Assembly: GCA_934525625.1 (NCBI GenBank) | Contig: CAKSZL010000009.1 | Span: 33,620 to 97,619, forward strand | Length of the DNA stretch: 64,000 nt | Source: an uncultured Burkholderiaceae bacterium | GTDB lineage: Bacteria; Pseudomonadota; Gammaproteobacteria; Burkholderiales; Burkholderiaceae_B | Direction: 5' to 3' | Part shown: piece after piece, positions 32,499 through 41,359 of the stretch | Layout: each line of letters begins with the position of its first letter | Numbering within the stretch: the stretch's first letter is position 1 | The notes under the pieces: model-generated | What the model was told of the DNA's origin: nothing | The model's input: the letters and a program-made list of their open reading frames with translations, nothing else | The model's database searches: none | Position numbers and translations under genes: made by a program

Positions 32499-33839
32499 TC
32501 AGCTCCAGTGCCCCCAAAGCGCGTCCAGCCAGCCCGGGGATATTTCTATGCGTCGCCATCCCGGCATGTCGAGCGCGCCGGTGAGCGTGACGTGCGCGCC
32601 CGATGCATAGCTGCGCATTTCGTCGCGGCCCAGCCGGTAAGGCGCGGCCCTGGCATCGCCGGTATCCAGATAGTGTCTTGCCAATTCGCCGCGCACCTGC
32701 GGCGGCAGAGCCTTGTCCACGATGGACCAGGCCTGCTCGTCGTCGAAGGCCGCCAAGCCGTCGGGAAAGAATATCGCCTGGCTGCGCAAACGCCCCGGCT
32801 CGCGGTAGCGGATAACCAGCACCCGAGCGCCGGCCCGCCAATTGGGCAGCAGCCGGATACGCCCGCGGTCGGCGCGCGGATGCAGTATGCCGTGATACCG
32901 CGCCAGATGGATCTGGGCCGGAACCGCGACGCCGGGGTCGGCGTGAGCGCCCAGCTCTTCCAGCAGCGGCCCCATGCCGGCCGCCTCGTCGCGGATTTCC
33001 GTGGCCGCCATCAGGGCCAGGTCGACGCGGCCGGCGGCGATCAGCCGGCGTATCGCGCCGGGGTTGTCCGCCGCAAGTTCGTGGATGTGAAAGTCTATGC
33101 CGTTGAACGGCATGCAGCCGGGCTCGGCGCCTTTGCGCCGCTCGATGATGCCCAGCATCCATTCCACCGCATCCAGCCCCACCAGTTCGCTGAATTCGCC
33201 GGGCGTCATGCCGGCCGCCGACCAGAACGGCCCCGCGATGCCCGGCCGGGCCAATTCCTTGGCGGTCAGCCCGGCGATGAAGTCTGCGTTGCAACGCCCG
33301 TTGCCGGTGTCGCCGCAACCCGCTCTGCCGAGCATATGGGCGGCGCAGGCCCGCACGTAATCGGATTCGTGACCCAGAAGGGGCGGCAGAAGCGATTTTC
33401 CCCACGTGCCCCGCCCGCCCATCAGCACGATGGCGCCTTCCACCTTTTCCAGCGGAACGCCTGCCGGCTGTTGCTTTTGAAGGGCATGCAGCCAGGGCAG
33501 GATGACTTCGATGAACGGCGGCTCGCCGCCCTTGTAGCGCAACTGATCCAACAAGAAGATCCCGACGTCGGGGTGAGTGCGGCTGGCTTCGTCCACCAAA
33601 CCCAGCAACCACGCGGCGCGCCGGCGCTTGGCATCGTCGGTCGCGCCAGGCTTGCCTGGCGAAAGCGAATGCTCGGCCCAGAACACGGCCATGGACAGGC
33701 GTTCCATCGCCGCGGCGCGAACATTGGCATCGCCGTGTTTCAACAAGGGCGCAACGCGCTCATACCAGTCCGGCCAGTCGTCGGGTTGAAACTTGTGCAG
33801 CGGCGCTGTAAGCAGAAGCTGAATCGTTTTATCGTCCAT
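32499..33839 (-). CDS. hypothetical protein, HEAT-like alpha-helical N-terminal half
   Basis: 446 residues, no signal peptide, no membrane segment. The first 230 residues are helix-rich with repeated patterns suggestive of HEAT repeats (HGDANVRAAAMERLSMAVF, HESDYVRACAAHMLGRAG). The C-terminal 150 residues appear mixed alpha/beta (IRLLPNWRAGARVLVIRYRE, AHVTLTGALDMPGWRRIEI). No catalytic motif is seen. It is a neighbour of the co-directional Fic gene, 12 bases downstream of it, so the two may be co-transcribed. It could be a Fic partner or an unrelated accessory protein. Confidence 0.6.
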   Translation of the reverse strand: MDDKTIQLLLTAPLHKFQPDDWPDWYERVAPLLKHGDANVRAAAMERLSMAVFWAEHSLSPGKPGATDDAKRRRAAWLLGLVDEASRTHPDVGIFLLDQLRYKGGEPPFIEVILPWLHALQKQQPAGVPLEKVEGAIVLMGGRGTWGKSLLPPLLGHESDYVRACAAHMLGRAGCGDTGNGRCNADFIAGLTAKELARPGIAGPFWSAAGMTPGEFSELVGLDAVEWMLGIIERRKGAEPGCMPFNGIDFHIHELAADNPGAIRRLIAAGRVDLALMAATEIRDEAAGMGPLLEELGAHADPGVAVPAQIHLARYHGILHPRADRGRIRLLPNWRAGARVLVIRYREPGRLRSQAIFFPDGLAAFDDEQAWSIVDKALPPQVRGELARHYLDTGDARAAPYRLGRDEMRSYASGAHVTLTGALDMPGWRRIEISPGWLDALWGHWS

Positions 33840-33851
33840 GGCGGCAACGTA

Positions 33852-34754
33852 TCACATTCCGCCTGGGCCGCGATGGCGGATTTCGTAGTGGGTGCTGCGT
33901 CCGCCAGCCTTGGCTTTTTGAAGCACTTGGTGCTGCAGCAGTTCCGTAATGTCTCGAAGCGCCGTGTCCTGGGAGCATTTTGCTATTGCCGCCCATTTGC
34001 GCGTCGTCAGCTTGCCTTCAAATCCATCCAACAGCCGATTCAACACCTTGATCTGCCGCTCGTTCATCGGGATGGTTGCTGCCTGCCGCCAGAACTGCGC
34101 CTTAGCCAGCACCTGATCCAGCGTGCCATGCGCCTGTTGCACGGCCTTCAGCAAGGTTGCCAGAAACCAAGCTAGCCAGGCCGTGACATCCATGCCGCTC
34201 TTTTGCGTGCGTTCGAGGATGTCGTAGTAGGCCTTGCGTTCCCGTTGAGTCTGCGCCGACAAACTATAGAAGCGTTGCGGGCTGCCATCGGCGCGGGCCA
34301 ATAGCAGGTCGCCTATGGCTCGGGCGATCCGGCCATTGCCATCATCGAAGGGGTGCAGCGTGACGAACCATAGGTGTCCCAAGCCTGCGCGCAACAGCAG
34401 GGCGGGTTCTTTAGGCTTGGCGTCGTTCACCCAAGCCAGGAAGCGCGCCATTTCCGCGGACAGGCGCTTGGCCGGCGGCGGGGCGGCTGCGCCGCTGGTT
34501 GCGTTCAGCACCATATCCACTACGCCTTCCACATGGCGATCCACCGGCGCCAGGGCGCCTATGTCCACGCCCAGGCGCCGGGCTAACGAAGATCGGACAG
34601 AGGCTAAGTTCAGTGTTTCGCCTTCGATGGCGCTGGTTTGGACGACGTCTTCGGTGAGCGCGGCCAGGCTGGCTTCATCGCGCAAGGCCATGCCCACGTC
34701 GGCCAGATTTGATACAGGCGGGTTCGAGTGGATTCGCGGACCTTTGAACTTCAA
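33852..34754 (-). CDS. Fic-domain protein, N-terminus shortened
   Basis: 300 residues with the canonical Fic motif HPFDDGNGR (134-142), so AMP-transfer or other NMP transfer is possible. The inhibitory helix motif (S/T)xxxEG appears as TSAIEGE at about 40-46, giving a class II autoinhibited layout. A winged-helix domain ends the protein (WAAIAKCSQDTALRDITELL). Relatives usually carry some 60-70 more residues before the inhibitory helix (DUF4172). Here the homology begins abruptly near ALRDEASLAALTED (about 23) with a TGA four codons before the TTG at 34754, so the N-terminus seems lost. ATG 34691 is the alternative start. Function with the truncation is uncertain. Confidence 0.8.
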   Translation of the reverse strand: MKFKGPRIHSNPPVSNLADVGMALRDEASLAALTEDVVQTSAIEGETLNLASVRSSLARRLGVDIGALAPVDRHVEGVVDMVLNATSGAAAPPPAKRLSAEMARFLAWVNDAKPKEPALLLRAGLGHLWFVTLHPFDDGNGRIARAIGDLLLARADGSPQRFYSLSAQTQRERKAYYDILERTQKSGMDVTAWLAWFLATLLKAVQQAHGTLDQVLAKAQFWRQAATIPMNERQIKVLNRLLDGFEGKLTTRKWAAIAKCSQDTALRDITELLQHQVLQKAKAGGRSTHYEIRHRGPGGM

Positions 34755-34919
34755 ACTGAATTGTCACTGATGCAACAGAAGCCTAGCGGCGATCCGGCAT
34801 GCCTTGGTTCATCGCGACTTGAATTTCAATTCGACACGGGCCCTTACAGGCGCTGCGCAAAGCCGATGGTATAAAAATTTAAGAGCAGGCGTGACGCTTG
34901 GAACTTCATAGGATCATCC

Positions 34920-35351
34920 ATGAACCGTAAACTCACAGTAGTAGCTGGCATTTTCTTGAGCGCAGGACTGGCCGCATGTTCGACGGCGGAAAAGAATCCC
35001 CGGGAATTGTCGCAACAGACTGTCGAATACAACTGCGGACAAGGAAGCAGCCAACCGCTAAGCGTTCAGTACACCTTCCAGGGCGACGAAGCGCTGGCGG
35101 CCAAGGTCATCTACAACAACCAGGCGGTGGATCTCATACGCGCCACCAGCAGCAACGTCGACATGGTGGGCAACACTTTCCGTGGCAACGGCCACACATG
35201 GGCGACCGATAAATTCACCCGTGCCGACGCCGGCACTGTCGACGGCAAAATGCTTACCCAGGAAGTCCAGCAAGACGTCAACGGCCAGACCTCCATCGTC
35301 AGCAACGTGATCGTCAAGGATTGCAGGGCCGTCAACGTGAACGCGTCGTAA
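34920..35351 (+). CDS. MliC-like lysozyme-inhibitor lipoprotein
   Basis: 143 residues. A lipoprotein signal ends in LAAC (Cys20). The mature part matches the C-type lysozyme inhibitor fold: VEYNCGQG, a VQYTFQGDEALAAKVIYNNQ strand pair, NGHTWATDKF and the closing IVKDC that pairs with the first cysteine. MliC/PliC proteins protect the cell wall from host or environmental lysozyme at the outer membrane. AGGA precedes ATG 34920. It is monocistronic, followed by a hairpin with a T-tract. Confidence 0.8.
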   Translation: MNRKLTVVAGIFLSAGLAACSTAEKNPRELSQQTVEYNCGQGSSQPLSVQYTFQGDEALAAKVIYNNQAVDLIRATSSNVDMVGNTFRGNGHTWATDKFTRADAGTVDGKMLTQEVQQDVNGQTSIVSNVIVKDCRAVNVNAS

Positions 35352-35367
35352 ACGTCACCAACCCGTT

Positions 35368-35398
35368 CGCTCGCCTTTCCAGGCGGGCGGCGTTTTTT
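35368..35398 (+). terminator. rho-independent terminator
   Basis: CGCTCGCC, loop TTTCCA, GGCGGGCG, then GCG and six Ts. It begins 16 bases after the MliC-like stop codon. Confidence 0.75.
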
Positions 35399-35413
35399 CG
35401 ATCGCAGCGGTTA

Positions 35414-35515
35414 TTCCATTTCCAGATCAAACGAGTACGCGAAGACGAAGCGCAGACAGTACAACTCGTACGGCAAGCAAAGTCGACAAAGTACTCGTTT
35501 GATCTGGAAATGGAA
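35414..35515. repeat. 102-bp dispersed hairpin repeat, copy 2
   Basis: Starts TTCCATTTCCAGATCAAACG and ends with the perfect inverse; the terminal arms pair over 25 bases without mismatch. It is the same length as copy 1 (24430-24531), and several differences between copies fall at paired positions on both arms (TTTTCAGATT versus TTTCCAGATC), so pairing is conserved. It ends 15 bases upstream of the ribosome binding site of the DUF3008 gene. Confidence 0.88.
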
Positions 35516-35542
35516 TTACACCACTCTTCCAGGAGGTTTATC

Positions 35543-35725
35543 ATGCCGGCACAATCGAAAGCCCAGCAGAAAGCCGCAGGCGCGGCATTGTCAGCCAAGC
35601 GCGGCGAGACCAAGGTCGGCGATCTCAAAGGGGCGTCGAAGACCATGTACGAGTCGATGACCGAGAAAGAGCTGGAGGAATTGGCCCAGACCAAGCATAG
35701 GGGGATGCCCGAGCATAAGCACTGA
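35543..35725 (+). CDS. DUF3008 family small protein
   Basis: 60 residues, basic and hydrophilic: PAQSKAQQKAAGAALSAKRG at the N-terminus and LAQTKHRGMPEHKH at the C-terminus are diagnostic for DUF3008. A perfect AGGAGG lies six bases before the ATG. The family is common in proteobacteria, with members often stress- or stationary-phase associated; the function is unknown. The hairpin repeat lies immediately upstream in its leader or promoter region. Confidence 0.88.
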   Translation: MPAQSKAQQKAAGAALSAKRGETKVGDLKGASKTMYESMTEKELEELAQTKHRGMPEHKH

Positions 35726-35743
35726 GGGCGTGCGGGTCGCGGC

Positions 35744-38700
35744 TTATCCGGATCGATGGCGCCGGAATACCAATAAATAGATCGCCGGAATCACGAGCAG
35801 GGAAAACAGCGGCGCCGAGAGCATTCCGCCGATCAAGGGCGCGGCTATGCGTTTCATGACGTCGGCGCCGGCGTCGTCCGAAAACATGACCGGCAGCAAT
35901 CCCCCCAGGATGACCGCCACCGTCATGGCTTTGGGACGCAGGCGCAGCAGGGCGCCGGCAATGATGGAAGACAGAACATCGGCCTGCGAGAGCGATGCGT
36001 TCTCTTTTTTCCGCGCGGCCAGCGCCTGGTCCAGATACAGCAGCATGACGACGCCGAACTCGGCGGCCACGCCCGCCAAGGCGATCAGGCCGATGTACAC
36101 GGCGACCGACAATTGATAGCCCAGAACATAGATGAACCAAAGGCCGCCGATCAATGAGAAAGGCAGGCAAAGCAAAACGATTCCAACCTTGAGCGCATCG
36201 CGAAAGTGCAGGAACAGCAGCGTCGATATCAGGAGCAGCGTCAGCGCCACGGCCGCCAGCAGCCTGGGCTTGCCATGCTGGTAGCTCAAGTACTGCCCTT
36301 CCCAAGTCATGGTGTAGCCCACGCCGAGCTCGATGTTTTCATCCAGCGCTGCCTGAGCGGCGCTCAGGTAGCCGCCGATGTCCGGCGTCGCCAGGTCGAT
36401 GAAGACGTAGGCGACGGGGCGGGCGTTTTCACTTTTGATTTCGGTGGGGCCGTCGCTGACCTGGACTCGCGCCACCTCGCGCAAAGCCACCAGCGCGCCA
36501 TTGGGCGCCTTGATCCGTATGTCGCTTAGCGCCGATAGCGAGTCCCGGTCGCCGCGTGTGTAGCGCAAGGTAATGGGAAACCGTTCGCGCCCATCGATGA
36601 CGGTGCCCAGCGTCCGGCCACCCATGGCGCTTTCCACCGTGCTCTGAATGGTGCTGATGCTAAGGCCGTAGCGCGCGGCTAGTTGCCGGTCGATGTCGAT
36701 ATCGACGTAGCGGCCCGCGCCGATGCGTTCGGCGAACGCCGACCGGGTGCCGGGTACGGCGCGCAGCGCGGATTCCATGTCTATGGCGATGCGGTCCAGC
36801 TCGGCCATGTCGGGCCCGGTAATCTTGACGCCTAGCGGGGTTCGGATGCCGGTCGACTGCATGTCGATTCGGGTTTTGATCGGATAAGCCCATGAGTTGG
36901 TCAGCCCGGCCAGCCTTACCGTTTGATCCAGCTTCTCGATCAGGCTCTCCATGGTGCTGCCCTCGGGCCATTCGGCGCGCGGCTTGAGCATGATGGTGGT
37001 TTCCAGCATCGAAAGCGGCGCGGGATCGGTGGCGGTTTCGGCGCGTCCGGCCTTGCCGAATACGCGCGCCACTTCCGGCATGGCCGCGATCAACTGGTCG
37101 GTGCGGCGCAGAATGTCGGCGGCCTCGTCCGCCGATACGCCGGGCAAGGTGGTGGGCATGTACAGCAGGTCGCCCTCGTCCAAGGGCGGCATGAATTCGC
37201 TGCCTAGCCGCGACAAGGGAACCGCGATGGTGAGCAGGCTCAGGGCGGCGGCAAGCAAGACCTTCTTGGGGTGGCGCAGCACCGCGTAGAGCAGAGGCTG
37301 ATACATGCGTTTCAGCGCGCGATTGAGGGGGTTGGCCGACTCGGGCGGAATGCGTCCGCGGATGGCGTATCCCATCAAGACCGGCGTCAGCGTAATCGCC
37401 AGCACCGCGGCGGCGGCCATGGCGTAGGTTTTGGTATAGGCGAGCGGGCTGAACAGGCGCGCCTCCTGCCCCGTCAGCGTGAACACGGGAAGAAAAGATA
37501 TCGTGATCACCAATAACGAAAAGAATAATGCGGGGCCGACTTCACCGGCGCTTTGCCGAACAATGGGCCAGACGTCCCGCTTTTCTCCGGGCGAGACTGG
37601 TTCTTTCTCCAGATGCCGGTGCATGTTTTCGATCATGACGATCGCGGCGTCGACCATGGCGCCGACGGCGATGACGATGCCGCCCAAAGACATGATGTTG
37701 GCCGATACGCCTTGCAGCCGCATGATCCACAGCGCAACGAGAATGCCGATCGGCAAGGTGACGATGGCGACGAGCGATGAACGGAAATGGAAAAGAAAAA
37801 GGCCGCAAATCAAGGCCACGACCAAGGACTCTTCCAGCAGCTTGTTTCGCAGCGTTCGCACGGAGCGCTCGATCAGGCTCGACCGGTCGTAAGTCGTGAC
37901 GATCTCGACGCCCGGCGGCAAGCCGGTTTTCAAGGTTTCCAGCTTCGCTTTGACGCCCTGGATGGTGCTCAAGGCGTTCTCGCCGTGGCGCATGACCACG
38001 ATGCCGCCGGTGACTTCGCCTTTGCCGTCCAACTCCGCCACGCCGCGCCGGGGGCGCGGGCCGATGCTGACGTCGGCAAGCTGCTTCAGGCGGATGACGC
38101 TGCCGGCCTCGTCCGCATAGACGGGGATGTCGAGAAAGTCGGCCGTATCGCCGAGATAGCCGTTGGAGCGCACCAGGTATTCTGCGCGCGCCATTTCGAA
38201 TGCGGCGCCGCCGCTGGATTGATTGTTGTCTCTTATCGCCTGTGCGACTTGATCCAGGCTGAGATTATGGGCGGCCAGCTTGACCGGGTCGACGTCGATC
38301 TGGAACTGGCGCGCCTTGCCGCCGACGCTGGCGACTTCGGCCACGCCGGGCAGGCCTTGCAGTTCCAGCTTCAGGTAAAAGTCCTGCAAGGCGCGCAGCT
38401 CGTCGGGGGGCGTATTGCCGGCCGTATCGACGAGCGCGTACTCGTATATCCAGCCGACGCCGGAGGCGTCCGGCCCGAGCGTCGGTATCGCATTGGCGGG
38501 CAGGCGGCCCGCCACCTGGCTCAGGCTCTCCAGAATGCGTGAACGCGCCCAGTAGATATCCGTGCCGTCTTCGAAAATGACGTAGATCAGCGATTCTCCG
38601 AACATGGAGAAGCCGCGAATCGCCTTGGCCCCCGGCACGGACAGCAAGGAGGCCGCCAAGGGGTAAGTCACCTGGTCCTCCACGAACTGCGGCGCTTGTC

Positions 38701-38863
38701 CCGGGTAATCGGTTTTCACGATGACTTGCGCATCGGAGAGATCGGGCAGGGCGTCCAGCGACAAGCGCGACAGCGATTCGATGCCCGCCAGCGTCAAGGC
38801 CAGCGTCATCACCAGCACGAGCAGCCGGTTGTGCGTACACCAGCCTATGATGCGGGTAATCAT
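35744..38863 (-). CDS. cusA: CusA/CzcA-type heavy-metal RND efflux pump
   Basis: 1039 residues of the HME-RND family. TM1 (LLVLVMTLALTLAGIESL), a periplasmic domain beginning LDALPDLSDAQVIVKTDYPG, TM4 with GGIVIAVGAMVDAAIVMIEN carrying the proton-relay Asp, and TM10-12 at the C-terminus are recognisable. Methionines in the periplasmic cleft (GSEFMPPLDEGDLLYMPTTLPG, MQSTGIRTPLG) fit the methionine relay of copper/silver CusA rather than zinc CzcA. It exports Cu(I)/Ag(I) to an outer-membrane channel. The start overlaps the adaptor stop by 4 bases. No cusC is present. Confidence 0.9.
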   Translation of the reverse strand: MITRIIGWCTHNRLLVLVMTLALTLAGIESLSRLSLDALPDLSDAQVIVKTDYPGQAPQFVEDQVTYPLAASLLSVPGAKAIRGFSMFGESLIYVIFEDGTDIYWARSRILESLSQVAGRLPANAIPTLGPDASGVGWIYEYALVDTAGNTPPDELRALQDFYLKLELQGLPGVAEVASVGGKARQFQIDVDPVKLAAHNLSLDQVAQAIRDNNQSSGGAAFEMARAEYLVRSNGYLGDTADFLDIPVYADEAGSVIRLKQLADVSIGPRPRRGVAELDGKGEVTGGIVVMRHGENALSTIQGVKAKLETLKTGLPPGVEIVTTYDRSSLIERSVRTLRNKLLEESLVVALICGLFLFHFRSSLVAIVTLPIGILVALWIMRLQGVSANIMSLGGIVIAVGAMVDAAIVMIENMHRHLEKEPVSPGEKRDVWPIVRQSAGEVGPALFFSLLVITISFLPVFTLTGQEARLFSPLAYTKTYAMAAAAVLAITLTPVLMGYAIRGRIPPESANPLNRALKRMYQPLLYAVLRHPKKVLLAAALSLLTIAVPLSRLGSEFMPPLDEGDLLYMPTTLPGVSADEAADILRRTDQLIAAMPEVARVFGKAGRAETATDPAPLSMLETTIMLKPRAEWPEGSTMESLIEKLDQTVRLAGLTNSWAYPIKTRIDMQSTGIRTPLGVKITGPDMAELDRIAIDMESALRAVPGTRSAFAERIGAGRYVDIDIDRQLAARYGLSISTIQSTVESAMGGRTLGTVIDGRERFPITLRYTRGDRDSLSALSDIRIKAPNGALVALREVARVQVSDGPTEIKSENARPVAYVFIDLATPDIGGYLSAAQAALDENIELGVGYTMTWEGQYLSYQHGKPRLLAAVALTLLLISTLLFLHFRDALKVGIVLLCLPFSLIGGLWFIYVLGYQLSVAVYIGLIALAGVAAEFGVVMLLYLDQALAARKKENASLSQADVLSSIIAGALLRLRPKAMTVAVILGGLLPVMFSDDAGADVMKRIAAPLIGGMLSAPLFSLLVIPAIYLLVFRRHRSG

Positions 38864-40302
38864 GGATGCGCGTGGGCGTGTGTTGACGCGGGCGTTGCGC
38901 CGGCGGCGGTATCGGCATTATGCGCGGCGGTAATGTATGCCGCCGCAAGGCGGCTTTGCATGGACTGCAGCGAAGCCGCCGCGTCCAGCAGGAACTGGCC
39001 ATTGACGACGATGCGGGCTCCGGGTTCCAGGCCCGAACGGATCTCGACGGCATTCGCGTTTTCAATGCCGACCTCTACGGGAGCGCTGCGGAAATGGTTC
39101 TGGCTGTCGCTGACGACCACGTATTGTCCGTGGCCGGTTCGTATGACGGCGTCGCGCGGCACGCTTAATGCGCGCCGCTCGCCGGCCTTGATCGTCGCCT
39201 TGGCGTAGCTGCCCGGATAAAATGCGTTGTGCGCATTCGGTATGGCTATACGCAGCCTTGCCGTCCGGCTGGCGGGGTCGATCTGGAATGTCGAGAGGTC
39301 GACGTGAGCATGGACGCTGGCGGCGGGGTCCAGGCCCGAGGTCAGCGTGATGGCGTCGCCATCTTTCAGCCAAGCGATCTGGTCCGGAAACAAGGTAAGC
39401 TCCGCCCAGACATGGGCGTTGTCGGCGTACACCAGCAGCGGCTGCTGCGGGTTGATGTAGCTGCCCTCGCGCGCCGATATCTCCGTGACGATGCCGTCTT
39501 GCGTAGCGTGTATGGGCACGACATCCAGCACCTTGCGGTGGGTTTCGATCTGTTCGAGCACTTTGGGCGGCACACCGGCCGCGAGCAGGCGGTCGCGTGT
39601 GCGGAAGCGGTCTTTGGCCAGGGCGCGCATCATGGTGAAACTCGGCCCGGACATGTCGATTTTGCCGCTCGACATATCCATGCCGGCACTGCCGGCCATG
39701 GTATCGCGGCGCGTCAGAATATTGATGTATTCGCGCTGCCGCTGCTGCAGATCGGGCGAATAGAGTTCGTATAGCAGTTGCCCCTTCTTGATCGCCTGGC
39801 CCACGCCTTGCACATGCCAGCGTGTAATCCAGCCGTCGACGAAGGAATTGACCGATACGCTGCGGGTTTGATCCGGCGCCAGGGTCGCAAACGTGTTGAT
39901 GGCGCGGTGCATGCTGGCGACTGCCGCGGTTTGCAACTGTACGCCCATACGCTGCTGGGTCTGCACGTCCACGTGCACTTGATCGTCGCTTTTGTCCGAT
40001 TCGCCCGGCTCGATCTTGACCAGATGCATGCCGCATATCGGGCAGCTTCCAGGCTCTCCCGTGACGATGTTGGGATGCATGGGGCACGTGTACTTTACGG
40101 GCGAGTCGGCTATCCCGGCTCGCTCAAGAAAATTCGGCTGGGCGGCGTGGCCATGTGTGGCGTGATCGTGCGCCGAGTGGTCGTGGCCTTGGGCCGCATG
40201 GCTATGCGCCGAGTGGTCATGGCCCTGCGCAGCGGCGTAGCCGATGGCGTTGGCGCCGATGACGGCGGCGCCGGCGAACAGTAGTTTTGCCTGCAAACGC
40301 AT
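38860..40302 (-). CDS. cusB: CusB-type metal efflux adaptor with His-rich region and heavy-metal-binding domain
   Basis: 480 residues. After a signal peptide comes a His-rich stretch with repeated HDHSAH and HGHAAQ units (residues 27-54). Next is a YHS/HMBD-like metal-binding module (YTCPMHPNI at 71-79, SCPICGMHL at 86-94), then the adaptor core with a coiled hairpin (about 180-270), lipoyl and beta-barrel domains, and a His-containing tail. These features fit a periplasmic copper/silver chaperone-adaptor for CusA. It is co-transcribed with cusA (ATGA overlap). A hairpin separates it from the nirK gene upstream, so it may have partly independent expression. Confidence 0.88.
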   Translation of the reverse strand: MRLQAKLLFAGAAVIGANAIGYAAAQGHDHSAHSHAAQGHDHSAHDHATHGHAAQPNFLERAGIADSPVKYTCPMHPNIVTGEPGSCPICGMHLVKIEPGESDKSDDQVHVDVQTQQRMGVQLQTAAVASMHRAINTFATLAPDQTRSVSVNSFVDGWITRWHVQGVGQAIKKGQLLYELYSPDLQQRQREYINILTRRDTMAGSAGMDMSSGKIDMSGPSFTMMRALAKDRFRTRDRLLAAGVPPKVLEQIETHRKVLDVVPIHATQDGIVTEISAREGSYINPQQPLLVYADNAHVWAELTLFPDQIAWLKDGDAITLTSGLDPAASVHAHVDLSTFQIDPASRTARLRIAIPNAHNAFYPGSYAKATIKAGERRALSVPRDAVIRTGHGQYVVVSDSQNHFRSAPVEVGIENANAVEIRSGLEPGARIVVNGQFLLDAAASLQSMQSRLAAAYITAAHNADTAAGATPASTHAHAHP

Positions 40303-40351
40303 GAGTGGCTCTCCGGAAAATGGGTGACGACGCGTGAACAGAAAAAAGTGA

Positions 40352-40386
40352 GGGCATGGAAAACCGCTGCGCGGTCTTCCATGCCC
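40352..40386 (-). terminator. hairpin terminator between nirK and cusB
   Basis: GGGCATGGAAAACCGC and GCGGTCTTCCATGCCC form a 16-bp stem with one mismatch and a 3-base loop. In minus-strand order it is followed by CTCACTTTTTT. It lies 6 bases after the nirK stop. Confidence 0.75.
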
Positions 40387-40392
40387 ATGGGC

Positions 40393-41337
40393 TCAGCGCA
40401 CCAGAATGTGTTCGCCCTTGCCCATTGCCGGGTCGGCATCGTTGCTGAAGTCCAGAACCGCTATCGCGCCGCTCAGCGCCTGGCGCATGGAGTGCGTCAC
40501 CAGCGCATTGGCCCCTTCCTTGGGCGAAATGATGTCGAGCGAGGCGGCGTCGCCGGGGCCCACCACATAGGTTTGCAGGCCGTGTATGACGTTCTTGGGA
40601 TTGCCGCTGGGGTAGACCTTATCCCAGACGCCGGCAATCGCGTGGAACGAGGAGAACTCGTTCGGGCCGGCATTGATGAAGTGAATGCGCACGCGTTCGC
40701 CGGGCTTGGCTTGCAGCATCTTCGTGGCGGCCGGGTCGTGAACGGGGTCGTATTTGAAGACGCCGCCGTTGAACATGACGTTGCTCCACTTGTTGGCCAT
40801 CATGTCGTCCTGATTGTCCGGGTTCGGATACAGCTCCGCCTGGATCAAGACGTATTCGCGGTCGGCCTTGGGCATGGCGTCCTTGTCTTTGGGATCGACG
40901 ATGATCGCGCCGTACATGCCGCGCGCGATGTGCTGGATCATCGGGTCAGACCCGCAGTGGTAGAAGAAGATGCCCGGATACTTGGCCGTGAAGGTGAACT
41001 TGCCTTCCTCGCCCGGCTTGACCGACTCGAAGTCCGTCAGCACGTCGAATTGCCCGGCGTGCATATCCATGGAGTGCGAATTCTTGCTCTCGGGGTCGTT
41101 CAGCAGGGTGAATTCGACCACGTCCCCTTCGGTGATGCGTATCACCGGGCCCGGCACCTGCCCTTCGAACGTCCAGCTCCGGTACAGCGTGCCCTTGTTG
41201 TCTATGGGCAGATCGACCTCTTTTGCGGTCAAGGTGATTTTGACGGTCTCCGCCTGAACCGGCGTCATGGCCAGCATCGCCATCGCCATCGAAATGGCGG
41301 CCAAGACTGCTTTTTTCTTTATGAGTTTGCCTTGCAT
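40393..41337 (-). CDS. nirK: copper-containing nitrite reductase (NirK, Nitrosomonas type)
   Basis: 314 residues: a signal peptide ending in VQA, then two cupredoxin domains. Type 1 copper ligands are His88, Cys128, His136 and Met141 (NSHSM, FFYHCGSDPM, QHIARGM). Type 2 ligands and catalytic residues are His93, His127, His282 with Asp91 and the SFHAI pair His232/Ile234. All residues needed for NO-forming nitrite reduction are therefore present. The Cys-to-His spacing is one shorter than in Alcaligenes-type NirK. It follows ncgABC-like genes as in Nitrosomonas europaea, where the cluster confers nitrite tolerance. The electron donor is probably one of the adjacent cytochromes c. Confidence 0.78.
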   Translation of the reverse strand: MQGKLIKKKAVLAAISMAMAMLAMTPVQAETVKITLTAKEVDLPIDNKGTLYRSWTFEGQVPGPVIRITEGDVVEFTLLNDPESKNSHSMDMHAGQFDVLTDFESVKPGEEGKFTFTAKYPGIFFYHCGSDPMIQHIARGMYGAIIVDPKDKDAMPKADREYVLIQAELYPNPDNQDDMMANKWSNVMFNGGVFKYDPVHDPAATKMLQAKPGERVRIHFINAGPNEFSSFHAIAGVWDKVYPSGNPKNVIHGLQTYVVGPGDAASLDIISPKEGANALVTHSMRQALSGAIAVLDFSNDADPAMGKGEHILVR

Positions 41338-41359
41338 AGTGTTCTCCTATTCGTAGTAA

